Assembly (NCBI GenBank): GCA_016709445.1
Contig: JADJMV010000006.1
Coordinates: 310,001-374,000 of the forward strand
From: Phycisphaerales bacterium
GTDB lineage: Bacteria; Planctomycetota; Phycisphaerae; Phycisphaerales; UBA1924
DNA length: 64,000 nucleotides
Direction: 5' to 3'
Below, piece by piece: positions 39,003 through 49,764 of the stretch (positions are counted from its first letter, which is position 1; each line of letters opens with the position of its first letter). The notes under the pieces were generated by a model. It was given only the letters and a program-made list of their open reading frames with translations. It had not been told where the DNA came from and made no database searches. A program made the translations under genes and the position numbers.

Positions 39003-39737
39003 TCAGTTCTTGTACTTGACGCCGCAGCCATAGGGCTTGGCATACGCGGTCTCGACGTTGGAGCCCGCGATGACCGCGTCGAGCGCCTCCTCCACGTAGT
39101 TGGTGTCGCCGAGGCTCTTGGGATCGCTGTCGTTGTCGATCGCGCCGGCATAGCGGACGACGCCCGCCTTGTCGATCACGTACATGGTGGGCGTGTTCTT
39201 GGAGCCGTACGCCTTGCCCACCGCACCCTCGGAGTCCATGAGCACCGGGTACTCGATCGACCACTTCTGGCGGAATTTCTCGTTCTGCTCGGCCGTGTCA
39301 CGCTTGCCGGAGTTGATGGCGAGCCAGACGACGTCCTGGTCGGCGTACTTGGCGGCCAGGTCGGTCATCGTCGTGTGCCACTGGTGGTGCTTGATGATGT
39401 AGGGGCAGGTGGGGTTAAACCACTCGAGCACCACGATCTTGCCCTCCCCGAGGTAGTCGGCGAGCGTGTGCTCCTCGCCCAGCGTGTCCGTGAGCGTGAA
39501 GTCCGTGGCCTGCTTGCCCACCAGATCCTCCTGATCCGCCAGCTTGCCGTTCTTGTCGAGCTTGTTGAGTTTGAATTCCTGCGCGGGCTGGGCGGTCTGG
39601 GGCTGCACCTGCTGGCCGGGCGTCGCGGCCAGTGGTTGCTTGGCGGTCTGCGCAAATGCGCCGGCAGAAAGGCTCCCGAGCAGAGCCCCGGCGGCGAGAA
39701 GTGTGAGCAGCGGGCGACGATTCGGGTTGCGATTCAT
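39003..39737 (-). CDS. Secreted thioredoxin-fold redoxin (AhpC/TSA family)
   Basis: The 244-residue product has a signal peptide (RRPLLTLLAAGALLGSLSAGAFAQ) and a redoxin domain: ATDFTLTDTLGEEHTL, then the active-site segment FNPTCPYIIKHH with one peroxidatic-type cysteine, VWLAINSG, and the cis-proline region NTPTMYVID. A second cysteine in the C-terminal YGCGVKY is conserved in this subgroup. It should act outside the cytoplasm in thiol-based reduction, perhaps of peroxides; the reductant is unknown. GGAG eight bases before the ATG at 39737 supports the start. Confidence 0.85.
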   Translation of the reverse strand: MNRNPNRRPLLTLLAAGALLGSLSAGAFAQTAKQPLAATPGQQVQPQTAQPAQEFKLNKLDKNGKLADQEDLVGKQATDFTLTDTLGEEHTLADYLGEGKIVVLEWFNPTCPYIIKHHQWHTTMTDLAAKYADQDVVWLAINSGKRDTAEQNEKFRQKWSIEYPVLMDSEGAVGKAYGSKNTPTMYVIDKAGVVRYAGAIDNDSDPKSLGDTNYVEEALDAVIAGSNVETAYAKPYGCGVKYKN

Positions 39738-39804
39738 GATTCGTCTCCATTTCGGCGTCTGGGTTGATCGCTGCGCCTCCACGCTGGGGCGCCGCGTCTG
39801 AGGT

Positions 39805-40656
39805 TCAGGGTTGGCCCGCGGGCTCTGAAGGCCCGTTGGTCGGGGGGAAATCGATCTGAAACAATCGGGAACGATCGCCTTCGTCGTCCCATGCCTCGAC
39901 CACCCCAAGGACCGGCTCATCGCCCGGCCGTAGTTCGATCGTGAGGCTATCGCCCTCGCCTTCTCCATCCCGGATCAAGTCGCGGGGCCTGCGGGCCTTC
40001 TCCAGGGGGTAGAAGGCGAGGCGGCCGGCGCCGGGCACATGGATCGAGAGTGCGTCGCCCTGGAGCGTGACGGCGACGTGATCCGCCGGCGTCGGAGGGT
40101 GCGGCAGTCGACTTCGGGCCGCTTCGAACATCTCGCTTGTCTCCGGGTCGGGTCGGGAGGCGGCCTCGGCGACTGGCAGCGTCATCGTGAGTTCCGCGGA
40201 CTCGGGCAGGCAGATGGTTTCGCAAACGAGCCACTTCATGCCGACCCGCAACTCGATCGAATCGCCGATCCTGGCCTGCTCCGCGATATGGACGGGGAGG
40301 AGCACCGTCATCCGATGTTCATAGACATGATCGAGAATGCCCTCGGAGGGCGAATAGCGGTGCGGGGCGGGCCAGAGCAGGTCGGCGCATGTGGCATTCG
40401 CGGAGCAGGCGATCTTGGTGTGCAGCGCGAATCCGGTGTCATTCTGGCCGGCCCAATACGTGTGCCAGCCCTCGTCGATCTCGAAGTCGATCGCAACCAG
40501 AACATCCTCCCCGGGCCGCACCGCCTGTCGCTCCGCAACCAAGCGTGGACGGGCGTGGAGTTCCGGCGCCTCGTCGCGGGCGGAAAGGGTGGGGGCCGCG
40601 TTGACGAGGCTGGCAACGCCGAGCAGCGCGGCAAGCACTATTGCCTTCCTGGCCAT
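39805..40656 (-). CDS. Secreted DsbD alpha-domain-like protein
   Basis: The 283-residue product has a signal peptide (MARKAIVLAALLGVASLVNA) and resembles the periplasmic N-terminal domain of the thiol:disulfide interchange protein DsbD: GWHTYWAGQNDTG, then LWPAPHRY, YEHRMTVLLPVHI and a redox-type cysteine pair in WLVCETICLPE. The membrane domain and C-terminal thioredoxin domain of DsbD are absent. A GGAGG site nine bases before the ATG at 40656 sets the start. It is downstream-adjacent to the redoxin gene on the same strand and divergent from the rhodanese-like lipoprotein. Confidence 0.82.
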   Translation of the reverse strand: MARKAIVLAALLGVASLVNAAPTLSARDEAPELHARPRLVAERQAVRPGEDVLVAIDFEIDEGWHTYWAGQNDTGFALHTKIACSANATCADLLWPAPHRYSPSEGILDHVYEHRMTVLLPVHIAEQARIGDSIELRVGMKWLVCETICLPESAELTMTLPVAEAASRPDPETSEMFEAARSRLPHPPTPADHVAVTLQGDALSIHVPGAGRLAFYPLEKARRPRDLIRDGEGEGDSLTIELRPGDEPVLGVVEAWDDEGDRSRLFQIDFPPTNGPSEPAGQP

Positions 40657-40717
40657 CAGATCCATCCTCCACGCCCCGGAGCGGAACGTCGGACCCCGGT
40701 CGGGTATTCTCCGCAAT

Positions 40718-41197
40718 ATGCGACTTCGCCACCGATTGACGGGCATCCTCATCATAGCACTTGCAGGGGTTTGCCCCTGGCTGGGGGGATGCGAGGCCAG
40801 CACGAGCGAAAAGGACATCAAAGAAGGGGTACTTGCCTCGATTGCCGACGTCCGTGAACTGATCGACAAGCGAGAGGGCGGCGAGACGAACGCGGTACTG
40901 CTGATCGATCCGAGGGCACCCAAGTACTTCGCCGCGGGGCATCTGCCGGGGGCGAGGAACCTCCGCATGCCGACGTTTCCGGAGGATGCTGAGAGGGACC
41001 CCGATATCCAGAAATACCAGCGCCTGGTCGTCTATGGCGACAATCCGGGCAGCGCCGTGGCGAGGGGCATGTTCAAGCGCCTGCTGGCGGTGGGGTACGG
41101 GGGGCTGAAGTTCTACGCCGGCGGCCTGGACGAATGGCGTGAGAATGGGTTTGAAGTGGAGACCTCCCCCGCGCCGGAGCCCGCGAGCGGGCGCTGA
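40718..41197 (+). CDS. Rhodanese-like lipoprotein lacking the active-site cysteine
   Basis: The 159-residue product starts with a lipoprotein signal ending WLGGC and contains a rhodanese fold: VLLIDPRAPKYFAAGHLPGARN, the active-site strand LVVYGDNPGSAVA, and GGLKFYAGGLDEW at the end. In sulfurtransferases the loop after the strand begins with the catalytic Cys. Here that place is Tyr-Gly-Asp, so it should not transfer sulfur and may instead be a binding or sensor domain. It shares a 61-base divergent promoter region with the DsbD-like gene. Confidence 0.82.
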   Translation: MRLRHRLTGILIIALAGVCPWLGGCEASTSEKDIKEGVLASIADVRELIDKREGGETNAVLLIDPRAPKYFAAGHLPGARNLRMPTFPEDAERDPDIQKYQRLVVYGDNPGSAVARGMFKRLLAVGYGGLKFYAGGLDEWRENGFEVETSPAPEPASGR

Positions 41198-41319
41198 TCT
41201 GGAGTGGGTGCGAGACCGAGAGCCGCCGCTCATCGCGTCAACGAAACCGGAGCGGGCCCGGCAGGGCACCGCTCCGTGAGGGGGATGTCTCGCGTTGGGG
41301 CGGGGCGAGCCCGCGGGGA

Positions 41320-44300
41320 TTACACGATCGCGGAGATGGGAATGACCGGGCCGAACGCGGCGCCCGAGTTGCTCCAGCCACCCTGCAGGAACAGGTCGTA
41401 GTGGGTGAAGCTGACGGCCATCGGGGCCGGCGCGGAAACGACGACGGAGAAGTAGTTGAGGCCGGGACGACCGAGGATTGCGTTGGCGTCGAACTTGGCG
41501 GGGCGGTTGGAGTTGGACTCGAAGTCTGAGCCGAGCGTCTCGTGCAGCCTGACCTCGGCAAAGGAGTTGGCCTCGACCAGCACCTTGAGGGTGTCGGACG
41601 TGCCATCCAGGAAGAGCAGTTCGATGCTGATCTCGTTGGTGGTGGGGGAGGGGTTGTAGAGCGAGAGGGTCTCGAAGTAAGACTCACCGGCGAGCGCCGT
41701 GTTGATAAACGCGGCGCCGAAGAACCAGCCCGTCCCAGCCTGCGAAGCTCCCAGCGAGCCATCGGCGTCGCCGTACTGCTTCTGGTTGCTCGCCATGGTG
41801 ATCGGCAGGTTTGCCGAGTAGCGGATGCCGAGGGGCTGGCCGTCGATCAGGCCGAGGTCTGCGCCGCTGAAGACCAGGGTCTCCCTCGCGGCCAGGGTGA
41901 TGACCTTGGTCAGGTCAGGCAGGTCCGCACGGACGTATTGGCCGTCGAGCGTGACGGTCGCGGTGAAGGGATTGGGGTTGAAGAGCACGACCTCGGCGTC
42001 GCTGCTGTCGCTCTGCGTGACGCCCGGGATGGCGCCGCTGGTCCCGCCGCCGATCGCGTCGCCAATCTGGCCGAAGCCGGAGCCGTCCACGAGGTCGTAG
42101 TGGCTCTGGCCGACGACGATGCCCTGGAAGGCGGCGGCGTTGGCCGAGTCCGCGGCCTCGGCGGTGACAACGCCGCCGAAGACACCGAGCGGGAGCGAGT
42201 CGACCAGATCGAGGTTGAGGCCGCCGCGGCGCTGGGCGCCGACGGTGGTCGTGATCTCGATGGGCTGGCCGAGAGAGTCGTACGCCGTGAGGGTGACGTT
42301 CACGTCGAAATCATGCGGATTGAAGTAGAGCAGGAAGTCGTGGACGGCGTCGGGGTCCCGCTCGAGGCGGGCAATGCTCCAGATGGGACTGATGGTGTTG
42401 GTGAATGCGTCGCCGGTCGTGGCGCCGAAGTCGTAGTGGCCGATGGAGGCAGCGATCGGCCCCTCGAGTGCTCGGACCTCGATGGCGTAGGGCGCGATGC
42501 GGGCGTGGACGGGCGAGCCGGCGAGGGCGTTGCTGATCGTGACCCCGCCTCGGCTGCCGGCATCGAGCGTGGCGTTCGAGACGATCGTCTGATCCCGGTT
42601 GCCGGTCTCGTAGTGGAGGATCACCGAGTACGTCAAGGAGAAGTTGTTGGGGTTGGCGAGTGAGACGAATTCTCGGATGGTCGATCCGGTGAATCCGGCG
42701 GGGTAGAAGACGCGGTAGACGGCCGGCTGGGCGTCGACCTTGAGCGTGTAGGAGCCGACGCCGGTACCGATGCCGTCGACGATGACCCAGTACTCGGCGT
42801 TGGCGTTGCCGTGGAAGCGGAGCGAGGCGTCTGCGCCCGGGATGCCGGTCGCGTCGAAGCTGACGACCGCGGACTCGGTCGCGGCGTCGAGGATCGTGAT
42901 CGTGCCATCGAGCAACGAACCCTTGGGGGTGGCCAACTGGACGAAGATATCGCCGTCCGCGGGCGCCGTGAAGGTGAAGAGGTCGCGTTCGCCACCCTGG
43001 CCGATCACGCCGTTGGCGGTTCCGTCCGCATTGAAGGGATCGAGATTAACCTCGCTGGCGTCGCCGAAATCGATTTCGCCGTTTCCGCCACCACCACCAC
43101 CGCCGCCGCCACTCCCGTTGCCGTCGACGGTGAGCTGGTACTCGCCCGTCCGGTTGCCGAGGGCGTCTGCGACGAGCACGTAGTACCGCACGTTCTTGAC
43201 GGTGCCTGTGAGGACGACACTGACCGTTTCGCCCGCGCTGGAAGCCGTCACGGTCTGCACGACGTTGAAGTCGGCGTCGTAGACGGTCAGCTCCGGCCGG
43301 AGGCCGATCGCGCTGCTTTCGAGCGGGGCGAACGTGATCGTGACGTTGCCATCAGCAATGGTTCGGAAGGTGAACAGGTCCGTATCGCCGACCACGTTGA
43401 TCGCGGGATTGAGCGGGTTGCCCTCGCTCTGGGTTCCCAGGACGGCGTCGCCGGTGGTGGAGTCCAGGGTGAGGCTGGCGGCGATCGACCACTCCTCGGC
43501 GTTGGGGTAGTCGTCGAGCGGAGGCGTGACGACGGCAAGGGTGTAGTCGCCGGTGGTTTCGTCGGCGCCGGCGACCGAGGAGGCCTCGATGACCACGTAG
43601 TAAATCTGGCCGCGCGCGACGGTGGCCTGGGCGGTGCCGGGCACGGAGCCGTCGGCGGAGTCCAGCTCGTTGCCGTCGGCGTCGAGCAGGGTGATCTTGG
43701 GCAGGAAGGTGCTTCCTGTCGGGCGGGAGACGGTGACGCGTGCCGTGCCGCCGGCGAGGGCGGTGAAGCGGAACAGGTCGGTGTCGCCGTCGACCTCGAC
43801 CGTGCCGGTCTCGCTGCCCTGACCCGACTCGTTATCGACGGCGACGGGGTCGGCGTACCCGTACTGCCCGGCGTCGGGATGGTCGTCGGTCTTGTCGACA
43901 TCGAAGTTGAGCACGTAGTCGCCCTCGTCGGCGCTCTGGTTGGCGCCGCGCACGAGCACGTAGTAGTAGGGGTAGGCCAGCCCCGTCGCCCCGGAGAGTC
44001 GGCCCGGTGTCAGCCCAACGGTGACTTGGGCGTCAGAGGAGGACGCATCAAAGTCGTCGTTGTAGGCGATGCGGAGCATGACGGGATTGCCCGAGGGGTC
44101 CAGCCCGACCTCGTACACCTCGATGTAGGAATCGAGGGTGCCGTCGGTGGAATTGACGGTGATGGTGGCGTTGGTGTAGTCGCCGGCCTGGAACTTGTAG
44201 ACGTCGCTGTCGCCGTTGCTCTCGATGGAGCCGTCGACGGAGGCCGAGCCGAGGAAGTCGAGCAGTTCGACCTCTGTGGCGTTCTGGAACTCGAGCCAGT

Positions 44301-47300
44301 CGGCGTGGTCGTCGGTCACGACGAGGCCGGCGACGGTGACGTCGTAGAGGCCCTCGGTCGAGCCGGCGCCGAGCACCTGCACGTAGAACCGGTCACCCTT
44401 GGTGGCCGAGAGGTCGATGGTGATCGAGCCCTGGCTCGAGGCGGTCCCGCTCGAGATGAGCGAGAAGGTGCCGAGCGTGTCCTCGCGGTAGATCGAGAGG
44501 TCCGGGATGAGCGACTCGCCCGACTGGCGGGCGGCGGTCACGGTGAAGTCGCCCGTCACCGGCGCGACGAACACGAACACGTCCGCGTCGACGGGGTTGG
44601 AATTGTTGTTGTCGATCTGGCCGGAGATCGAGCCGATACCGGTTGTCTCGTCGATGCCGATCACCGTGGCGTTGGCGCCAGGATCATCGATGTAGTCATC
44701 GTTGTTCAGCGTGGGAACCGTGTGGACGGTCAACTCGTAGGAGCCGATCAGGTTTTGCCAAGAGACGGGAAGAGTCGGATCGTCCTGCCATGCGAGATAC
44801 TGATCGCGTTGACCACTCTCGACTTGGACGTAGTAGATCTCTCCCTTGACGATCGGGAATGTGACGCGGGCGTCTCGCTTCTGGAAGGTCCGGTCGCCGT
44901 TGGCGCCGGCGTGGGTGGTCTCCGTCGTGCCCGTCATGGCGTTGTTATCGTTGTTGTATGCAATCTGCTCGAAGTCGTTGCTGAAGACCCGGACCGCGGA
45001 ATCGAGGAGCGAGTTGTAGGTCTTGGTGAGCGAGGTCACCGTGGGAGTAATCGTCGGGTCGTCCTGGTTGCCGGCGTCGTCGGATTCGTCGCTGGCTAGG
45101 GTGCCTTCGCCATCCGCGATCGACTCGTAGAAGGTGTCCTGGAGCGCCGTGGTGTTGATGCGGATCTCGGCGTATCCGGAGGACGCGGCGCGGAATGTGT
45201 ACAGATCGTTATCGAGAGGATGCTCGATCCCGGCGAGACCCGACTCTCGGAGGACGACTGTGCCGAAGGCGCCCCAGACGGTGGCGCCGGCGACCGTGTC
45301 GTTCCCGGGGATCAGGCCGGGCATGGGATAGAGCCCGTCTCCCATCACGAATGCACGCTCGAGGAACGAGCTGCTGTCGAGCCAGCCGTCGTGCGTCCCG
45401 CCGACCTGGTCGATCGAGCCGTTAGCGTCGAGCGAGAGTTGAGCGGCGTTGATGAAGTCGTCCGGCGAGTTGGAGAAGTTGTTGGTGCCCTCGAGGATCG
45501 CCGAGACGTTGAAGTCGTCGGTGCGGTCCCATATGGCGGTGAATCCGCCGTCATCGGTCCAGCTGGACGCATCCGCCGGGTTGGGCATGCCATCGACGGA
45601 GACCCACATGTTGTAGCGTCCGGTCCCGCTGACCGATGACACCTCAATGTAGTAGGGCTCCCCGCCCCACACCGCGAGCGAGAAGACGCCGTTGAACGGC
45701 GTGACGCCGCCGGCGTAGTCGATGCCCAGGGCGTTGAGGTCGAGGTCGGCGGGGTAGCGGGCGGGGTCGAGCGAACCGGCCGGGTCGGCCAGCACCGGGT
45801 TGTACAGGGCGGATTCCAGGTGGAATCGTTCAGGTCGTAGACGATGTCACCGTTCGAGTCATAGACGCGGACCGCCATATCGGCCCACGTAAAGTCGGGG
45901 AGGCCCGGATCGTCGACGGCTTGGACTTGGATCTCAACCCTCGAGGCCGGGCGGAATCCGTCGGCCCAGGGGATCGGGACGCCGTCATCGGCCGCGCTGC
46001 CATCCTGCCCGTCGTGCTCCCCGCCGATGTTGCCCGTGTACTGGCCGAGCATGTCCACGGGAGGGACGAAGACGAACAGGTCGGTGTCGGACCCGCGGTG
46101 GATACGCCCGGTCGCCGTGCCGGTCGAGACGAGCGAGTGGTCCGCGAGCGGGCCGCCGACGATGACGTTGTCCTCGGCCTGCTTCCAGTCGCTCCAGATG
46201 ATGGGGGTCGCGTTGACATAGTCCAGCGAATCGGCGTGATCGTCGATCGTTCCTTCGACGAAGGTGTGAGCCGCTTCGATGAATACAGCGAAGGTCCCTG
46301 CGCCGCTGACATCGAAGCCGTCGACCAGGACGTAGTAGGTCTCGCCGCCGACAAGGTTCTCCTCGATCTGCGGGTTATCGCCGAAGAACCGGTCGCTGAA
46401 TGCCACAAAATTGCCATCGGAATCGTAGAGAGTCATCGAGGCGTCGCTCAGGGGCACCATCCCGACGCCTTGCGCGGAGATGATCGCGTCCCCGCTGGAC
46501 TGCGGGATGAATTGGTAGAGCTCCGTGCGGTCCGTGCCCGCCGTATCGCCGGTCGCGAGCCCCTGTCGGCTGACCGGGTCGAGATCGATCGCCTTGCCGA
46601 CCAGGTCCAGTGCCAGCGTAAGGCGCCCGTCTCCGGTCGTCCTGGAGCGAACTCGTCCGAGCGCACACGGAAGTAGAAGGTGGAGCTAACGCTACTCTTG
46701 AACACCGCAAACGCATTTGTCAGACGCCCCGACTGGCTGTCCCCAGTGATGAGGGCGCCCGTGCTGTCGTAGAGGTCGATCCGGCTGTCGAGCACGTTGC
46801 TGTCGGCACGAACGTTGGCCGTCGCCAAGCTGTTCCAGACGTTGCTGCTCGTGGTGGTCACGTGGTACACGATGTCCTGAAGCGGCAGCGTCAGGGTGCC
46901 GCTGGTGGTCTTCTCGGTGGCCGTGCCGCTATGCACGATCTCCGTAGTCTGGCCGTCGACCCGGACGGAGTATGCGCCCGTCGCCCCATTCTGGGGACCC
47001 GCCTGCGCCGTCACCTTGACGTAGTACGTGTAGAGCCCGGTATTCGGGTTTTTCTGGGAGGCGGTCGGCACGAAGCCGTACCAGGCGTCCTTCGGAGTGC
47101 CCCCGGTGAGCTTCCCGCTGTCGAGCCCCGTACCGAGGAGGTTCCCCTGGTAGTCGAAGAGCTCGATCTTCGTGTCCACCCGGTCCGCGAAGGTGTCCCC
47201 GCCGTTGACCGCGTCGGCGAGGATCGTGGTGAAGTCCGGGCTGGTCAGGCTGAACGTGTACATGTCGACGTCGCTGGTATTGGGCAGCGCGTCGTCATAT

Positions 47301-47494
47301 GTTGCCTGGCCGTTGCCGTCGAGGAGCAGCTCCTGGGCCGTGTTGAACGTCGAACCCGGGTCGCTGAGCAGCACGCGGCTCTCGAGCGTCTCAAGCGAGG
47401 TATCCGTCGCCTGGCCGGCGGCCCCCAACAGACGGGCCGCGCTGTGACGACCCCGACCGACGGACCACCGAGAACGAAGGCGAGACTTGCTCAT
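41320..47494 (-). CDS. Giant LEPR-XLL/PPC-repeat surface protein (two frameshifts in this sequence)
   Basis: The restored product has about 2058 residues. The N-terminus is basic and contains LETLESRVLLS at residues 34-44, a variant of the planctomycete LEPR-XLL motif. Most of the protein is a series of beta-rich units of 130-170 residues with the recurring pattern D-T/S-D-x-F-x-F and Y-x-V-x-V, matching bacterial pre-peptidase C-terminal (PPC) domains; roughly ten can be counted. A run of nine glycines separates these from a final region of about 480 residues (from VYRVFYPAGFTG) with repeated SLANPN/LFNPNP/LYNPSP segments. Frames change near 46641 and near 45816; one added base at each restores continuity (FAPG-TTGDGRL and DSTWESALYNPV). 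GGAG seven bases before the ATG supports the start. Confidence 0.85.
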
Positions 47495-47538
47495 TGCTCT
47501 GCTCCAAGGCTCCGCGACTCGGAGCCGATCATTCCTTC

Positions 47539-47567
47539 ATTATGACGCCGGAGGCGGTTCCCGTCAG
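47539..47567 (-). promoter_or_regulatory. Putative sigma70-type promoter of the giant surface protein gene
   Basis: On the minus strand, CTGACG (47567-47562) and CATAAT (47544-47539) are spaced by 17 bases and stand about 45 bases before the start codon. They match 4 of 6 and 5 of 6 consensus positions. No experimental consensus for this organism is available. Confidence 0.4.
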
Positions 47568-47878
47568 GCGTCGCCCGCGCCGGCCTGCCGGCCGTGTGGG
47601 GTTGCGCCCCCGTCGAGTCCAGCGCCCATGGGTCGGACCGGGGAGTTGCGTCCCGGTTGCGGGCGCCAACCGCCAACTGTGCAACTCCAGCGTACCACAA
47701 CTCGCATGTCCTCGTCCAGCCCTCCGGAGCCAGACCGGTGCAGGTCGTGCCCGGGCCGCGGCACCTGGCCGAGGTCGACTCGGCTGGGGCCCGGGAACCT
47801 GATCCCACCCCAATATACCAGCCTCCAGCGATCGGCGGTTCCGCAAACTGCACATGGAGAACGATTCTGCGAAGTCGG
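47568..47878. other. Intergenic stretch with no gene seen
   Basis: Together with the promoter region, the gap between the racemase gene stop and the giant protein gene start is 384 bases. Open frames here on both strands are short and lack ribosome binding sites or recognisable protein patterns. It probably holds the 3' end of the racemase transcript and upstream control sequences for the surface protein. Confidence 0.5.
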
Positions 47879-48583
47879 CTATCCGTGGATAGCTCGGGTC
47901 AGTGCTCCCGCGGCGAGGATTTCGGCCGCGTCGAAGATCGCGATTGGGGAATTGTCTGGGGTGATCACCAGGGGGGCCTCCGAGCACCCGAGGATGACCC
48001 CCTCGCACCCCCGCGAGGCGAGTTGTTCCACGATCCGCAGTGCCCGCCTTTGGCTGTCCGGGATTCGCAGGCCGTAGATCAACTCCTCGAAGATGATCCG
48101 GTCGAGTTCGTCGATCTCCGGCGATTCCGGGACCAGGAGCTGCACACCGCGGAGCCCCAGCATCGTCTGGTAGGTCGAGCCTGTGGTGACCATTTTGGTG
48201 CCGATGATGCCCACAGTCTGGCAGCCTGCGGCGACGAGAGCATCGGCGACCAGTTCCGGCATGGACACCCAGGGGATGGGAGAGCCAACTTCAGCGACAT
48301 GGATGCCGTGCTGGACCGCATTGTCGGGCGTCAGGCAAAACGTCGCTCCGCACCCGGCCAGCTTGTCGGCCGAACGGCGCAGCAGGGCCCCGACGCGCAT
48401 CCAGTCCCGCTCCCGAAGGGCGTCCAGATAGAGCCCAAAGGGCTCGTTATGCATCGTCACCCGGGGCCAAGCTCGGGGATCGGTCCCCCCCCGGGCCGTG
48501 GCTGCAAACTGCCGGGTGAGGGCCTGACAAAAGAGGGCCGCGCCCTCGGGGCTGACTCCGGCGATGCCGATATGTCCGCTCAC
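47879..48583 (-). CDS. Aspartate/glutamate racemase family protein
   Basis: The 234-residue product has the two-domain racemase fold, HIGIAGVSPEGAALF at the start and two candidate catalytic cysteines: one in ATFCLTPDNAVQ, the other in EGVILGCSEAPLV. This matches the C-N-T and G-C-T-E type motifs of the family in modified form. The Asp/Glu specificity cannot be set. The start is a GTG with AAGGGA six bases upstream. It is divergent from the HscB-like gene. Confidence 0.85.
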   Translation of the reverse strand: MSGHIGIAGVSPEGAALFCQALTRQFAATARGGTDPRAWPRVTMHNEPFGLYLDALRERDWMRVGALLRRSADKLAGCGATFCLTPDNAVQHGIHVAEVGSPIPWVSMPELVADALVAAGCQTVGIIGTKMVTTGSTYQTMLGLRGVQLLVPESPEIDELDRIIFEELIYGLRIPDSQRRALRIVEQLASRGCEGVILGCSEAPLVITPDNSPIAIFDAAEILAAGALTRAIHG

Positions 48584-48691
48584 TCGCAGTCCCTTCGGTT
48601 TGGGGGCCGGTAATCTCGCCGGTGGCCCGCCTCATCGTCGGGGGGCTCGGGGCGAGTGTCAATCGAAATCGGGTGGCGTCTAGAGTTGGCC

Positions 48692-49201
48692 ATGCGGGAT
48701 CCGTTTGAGACGCTTGGGCTCGATGCGACCTTCGACCTTGCGGCCGAGCAAGTCGAGGGGGCGTACCTGGCCCGCGTCGCGGCAGTCCACCCGGATCTGG
48801 CCGCCTCGGACCCGGAGCGGGCCTCCGAGGCGGCACGGCTCGCCGCGGCACTGAATACGGCGAGGCGTGTCCTGTCAGATCCCGAGGGGCGAGCGAGGGC
48901 ACTGCTGGACCGCCTCGGAGTCCCGGAGAGCCGAGACCTCCCGGAGGGATTCCTTCTCGAGATGATGGAAACCCGCCTCGCCATCGAGGAGGCGGCGCGG
49001 GCGGGGGACACCGAGCAGGTCGCGCGCTGGAGGGGCTGGGCGGCCGCGGCTCGGGGGGAGTCTGTCCGGCAGATCGGGAGCCTATTCAACCGGGTCGGCT
49101 CGGGAGAGCCACAGGACGACCTTGGGAGAGAGATCCGGCGGCAACTGAACGCCTGGCGCTACATAGAGCGGCTGATCGAGCAACTTCCGGGACCGGGATG
49201 A
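48692..49201 (+). CDS. HscB-like J-domain co-chaperone
   Basis: The 169-residue product starts with a short J-domain (DPFETLGLDATFDL, then the HPD tripeptide in AVHPDLA) and continues with an acidic helical region (GFLLEMMETRLAIEEA, LNAWRYIERLIEQL) like the C-terminal domain of HscB. HscB delivers IscU to HscA in iron-sulfur cluster assembly. Here no isc genes are near, so the role is inferred from domain layout only. The ATG at 48692 was taken because it begins the J-domain directly. Confidence 0.75.
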   Translation: MRDPFETLGLDATFDLAAEQVEGAYLARVAAVHPDLAASDPERASEAARLAAALNTARRVLSDPEGRARALLDRLGVPESRDLPEGFLLEMMETRLAIEEAARAGDTEQVARWRGWAAAARGESVRQIGSLFNRVGSGEPQDDLGREIRRQLNAWRYIERLIEQLPGPG

Positions 49202-49281
49202 TCGGACGAGAGAACCGTGCCGTGGCGGCCGCGGGGGAATAGCCCCGAGGCGCCCGGCGTATCCAGAGCAGCGAGGTGCCC

Positions 49282-49764
49282 ATGCGCAAGCCGGTTTCTT
49301 CGACGACGGTGTTTCTCGTGGTGATCGCGTCGGTGCTTGCCGTGCTCTACTTTGTGAAGGGCGGTCTCGGAGGGGTGGCGCCGACGCCGCAAGCCTTCGC
49401 CGCGCACACCAACTTGGATGAAGCGATGGCTCAGAGCCAACGGACGGGACGCCCGGTGCTGGCGTTCGCCACGGCAGACTGGTGCGGGCCCTGCCAGGCG
49501 TTCAAGCGGGGTGCACTGTCGGATCCGCGGGTGACGGCCTGGATCGACGCCAACACGATCACCGCGTTTGCGGACCTGACGAGCGACAGCGACCCCGAGG
49601 CCCAGCGGGTCGGGCGGATGCTGCAGGCGCAGTCCATCCCTCTGCTGGTGTTCTTCGCCAACGGCGAGGAGGTCGCTCGCCTGGAAGGGGCGGTCTCGAC
49701 CACCGAATTGCTCGACTGGCTCGACCGTTCGGCGTCGCAGGCCGGTGCTACGCCAGCGGGTTGA
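49282..49764 (+). CDS. Membrane-anchored thioredoxin
   Basis: The 160-residue product has one N-terminal membrane helix (about residues 8-25) and a thioredoxin domain with the active site WCGPC in ATADWCGPCQAF and the cis-proline in AQSIPLLVFF. The sequence ADLTSDSDPEAQRVGRMLQAQ is like the C-terminal domain of DsbD, suggesting an extracytoplasmic reductase. The GAGG site five bases before the ATG at 49282 sets the start. The end overlaps the convergent DUF1015 gene by 17 bases. Confidence 0.87.
   Translation: MRKPVSSTTVFLVVIASVLAVLYFVKGGLGGVAPTPQAFAAHTNLDEAMAQSQRTGRPVLAFATADWCGPCQAFKRGALSDPRVTAWIDANTITAFADLTSDSDPEAQRVGRMLQAQSIPLLVFFANGEEVARLEGAVSTTELLDWLDRSASQAGATPAG

Noticed and set aside
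42811..45099. A 762-codon plus-strand frame opposite the giant surface protein
   Set aside because: The minus strand shows repeated PPC-type units; the plus frame has only Gly/Val/Asp-rich filler.
47491..47853. Short open frames on both strands between the racemase and the giant protein gene
   Set aside because: They overlap each other, lack ribosome binding sites and resemble no protein family.
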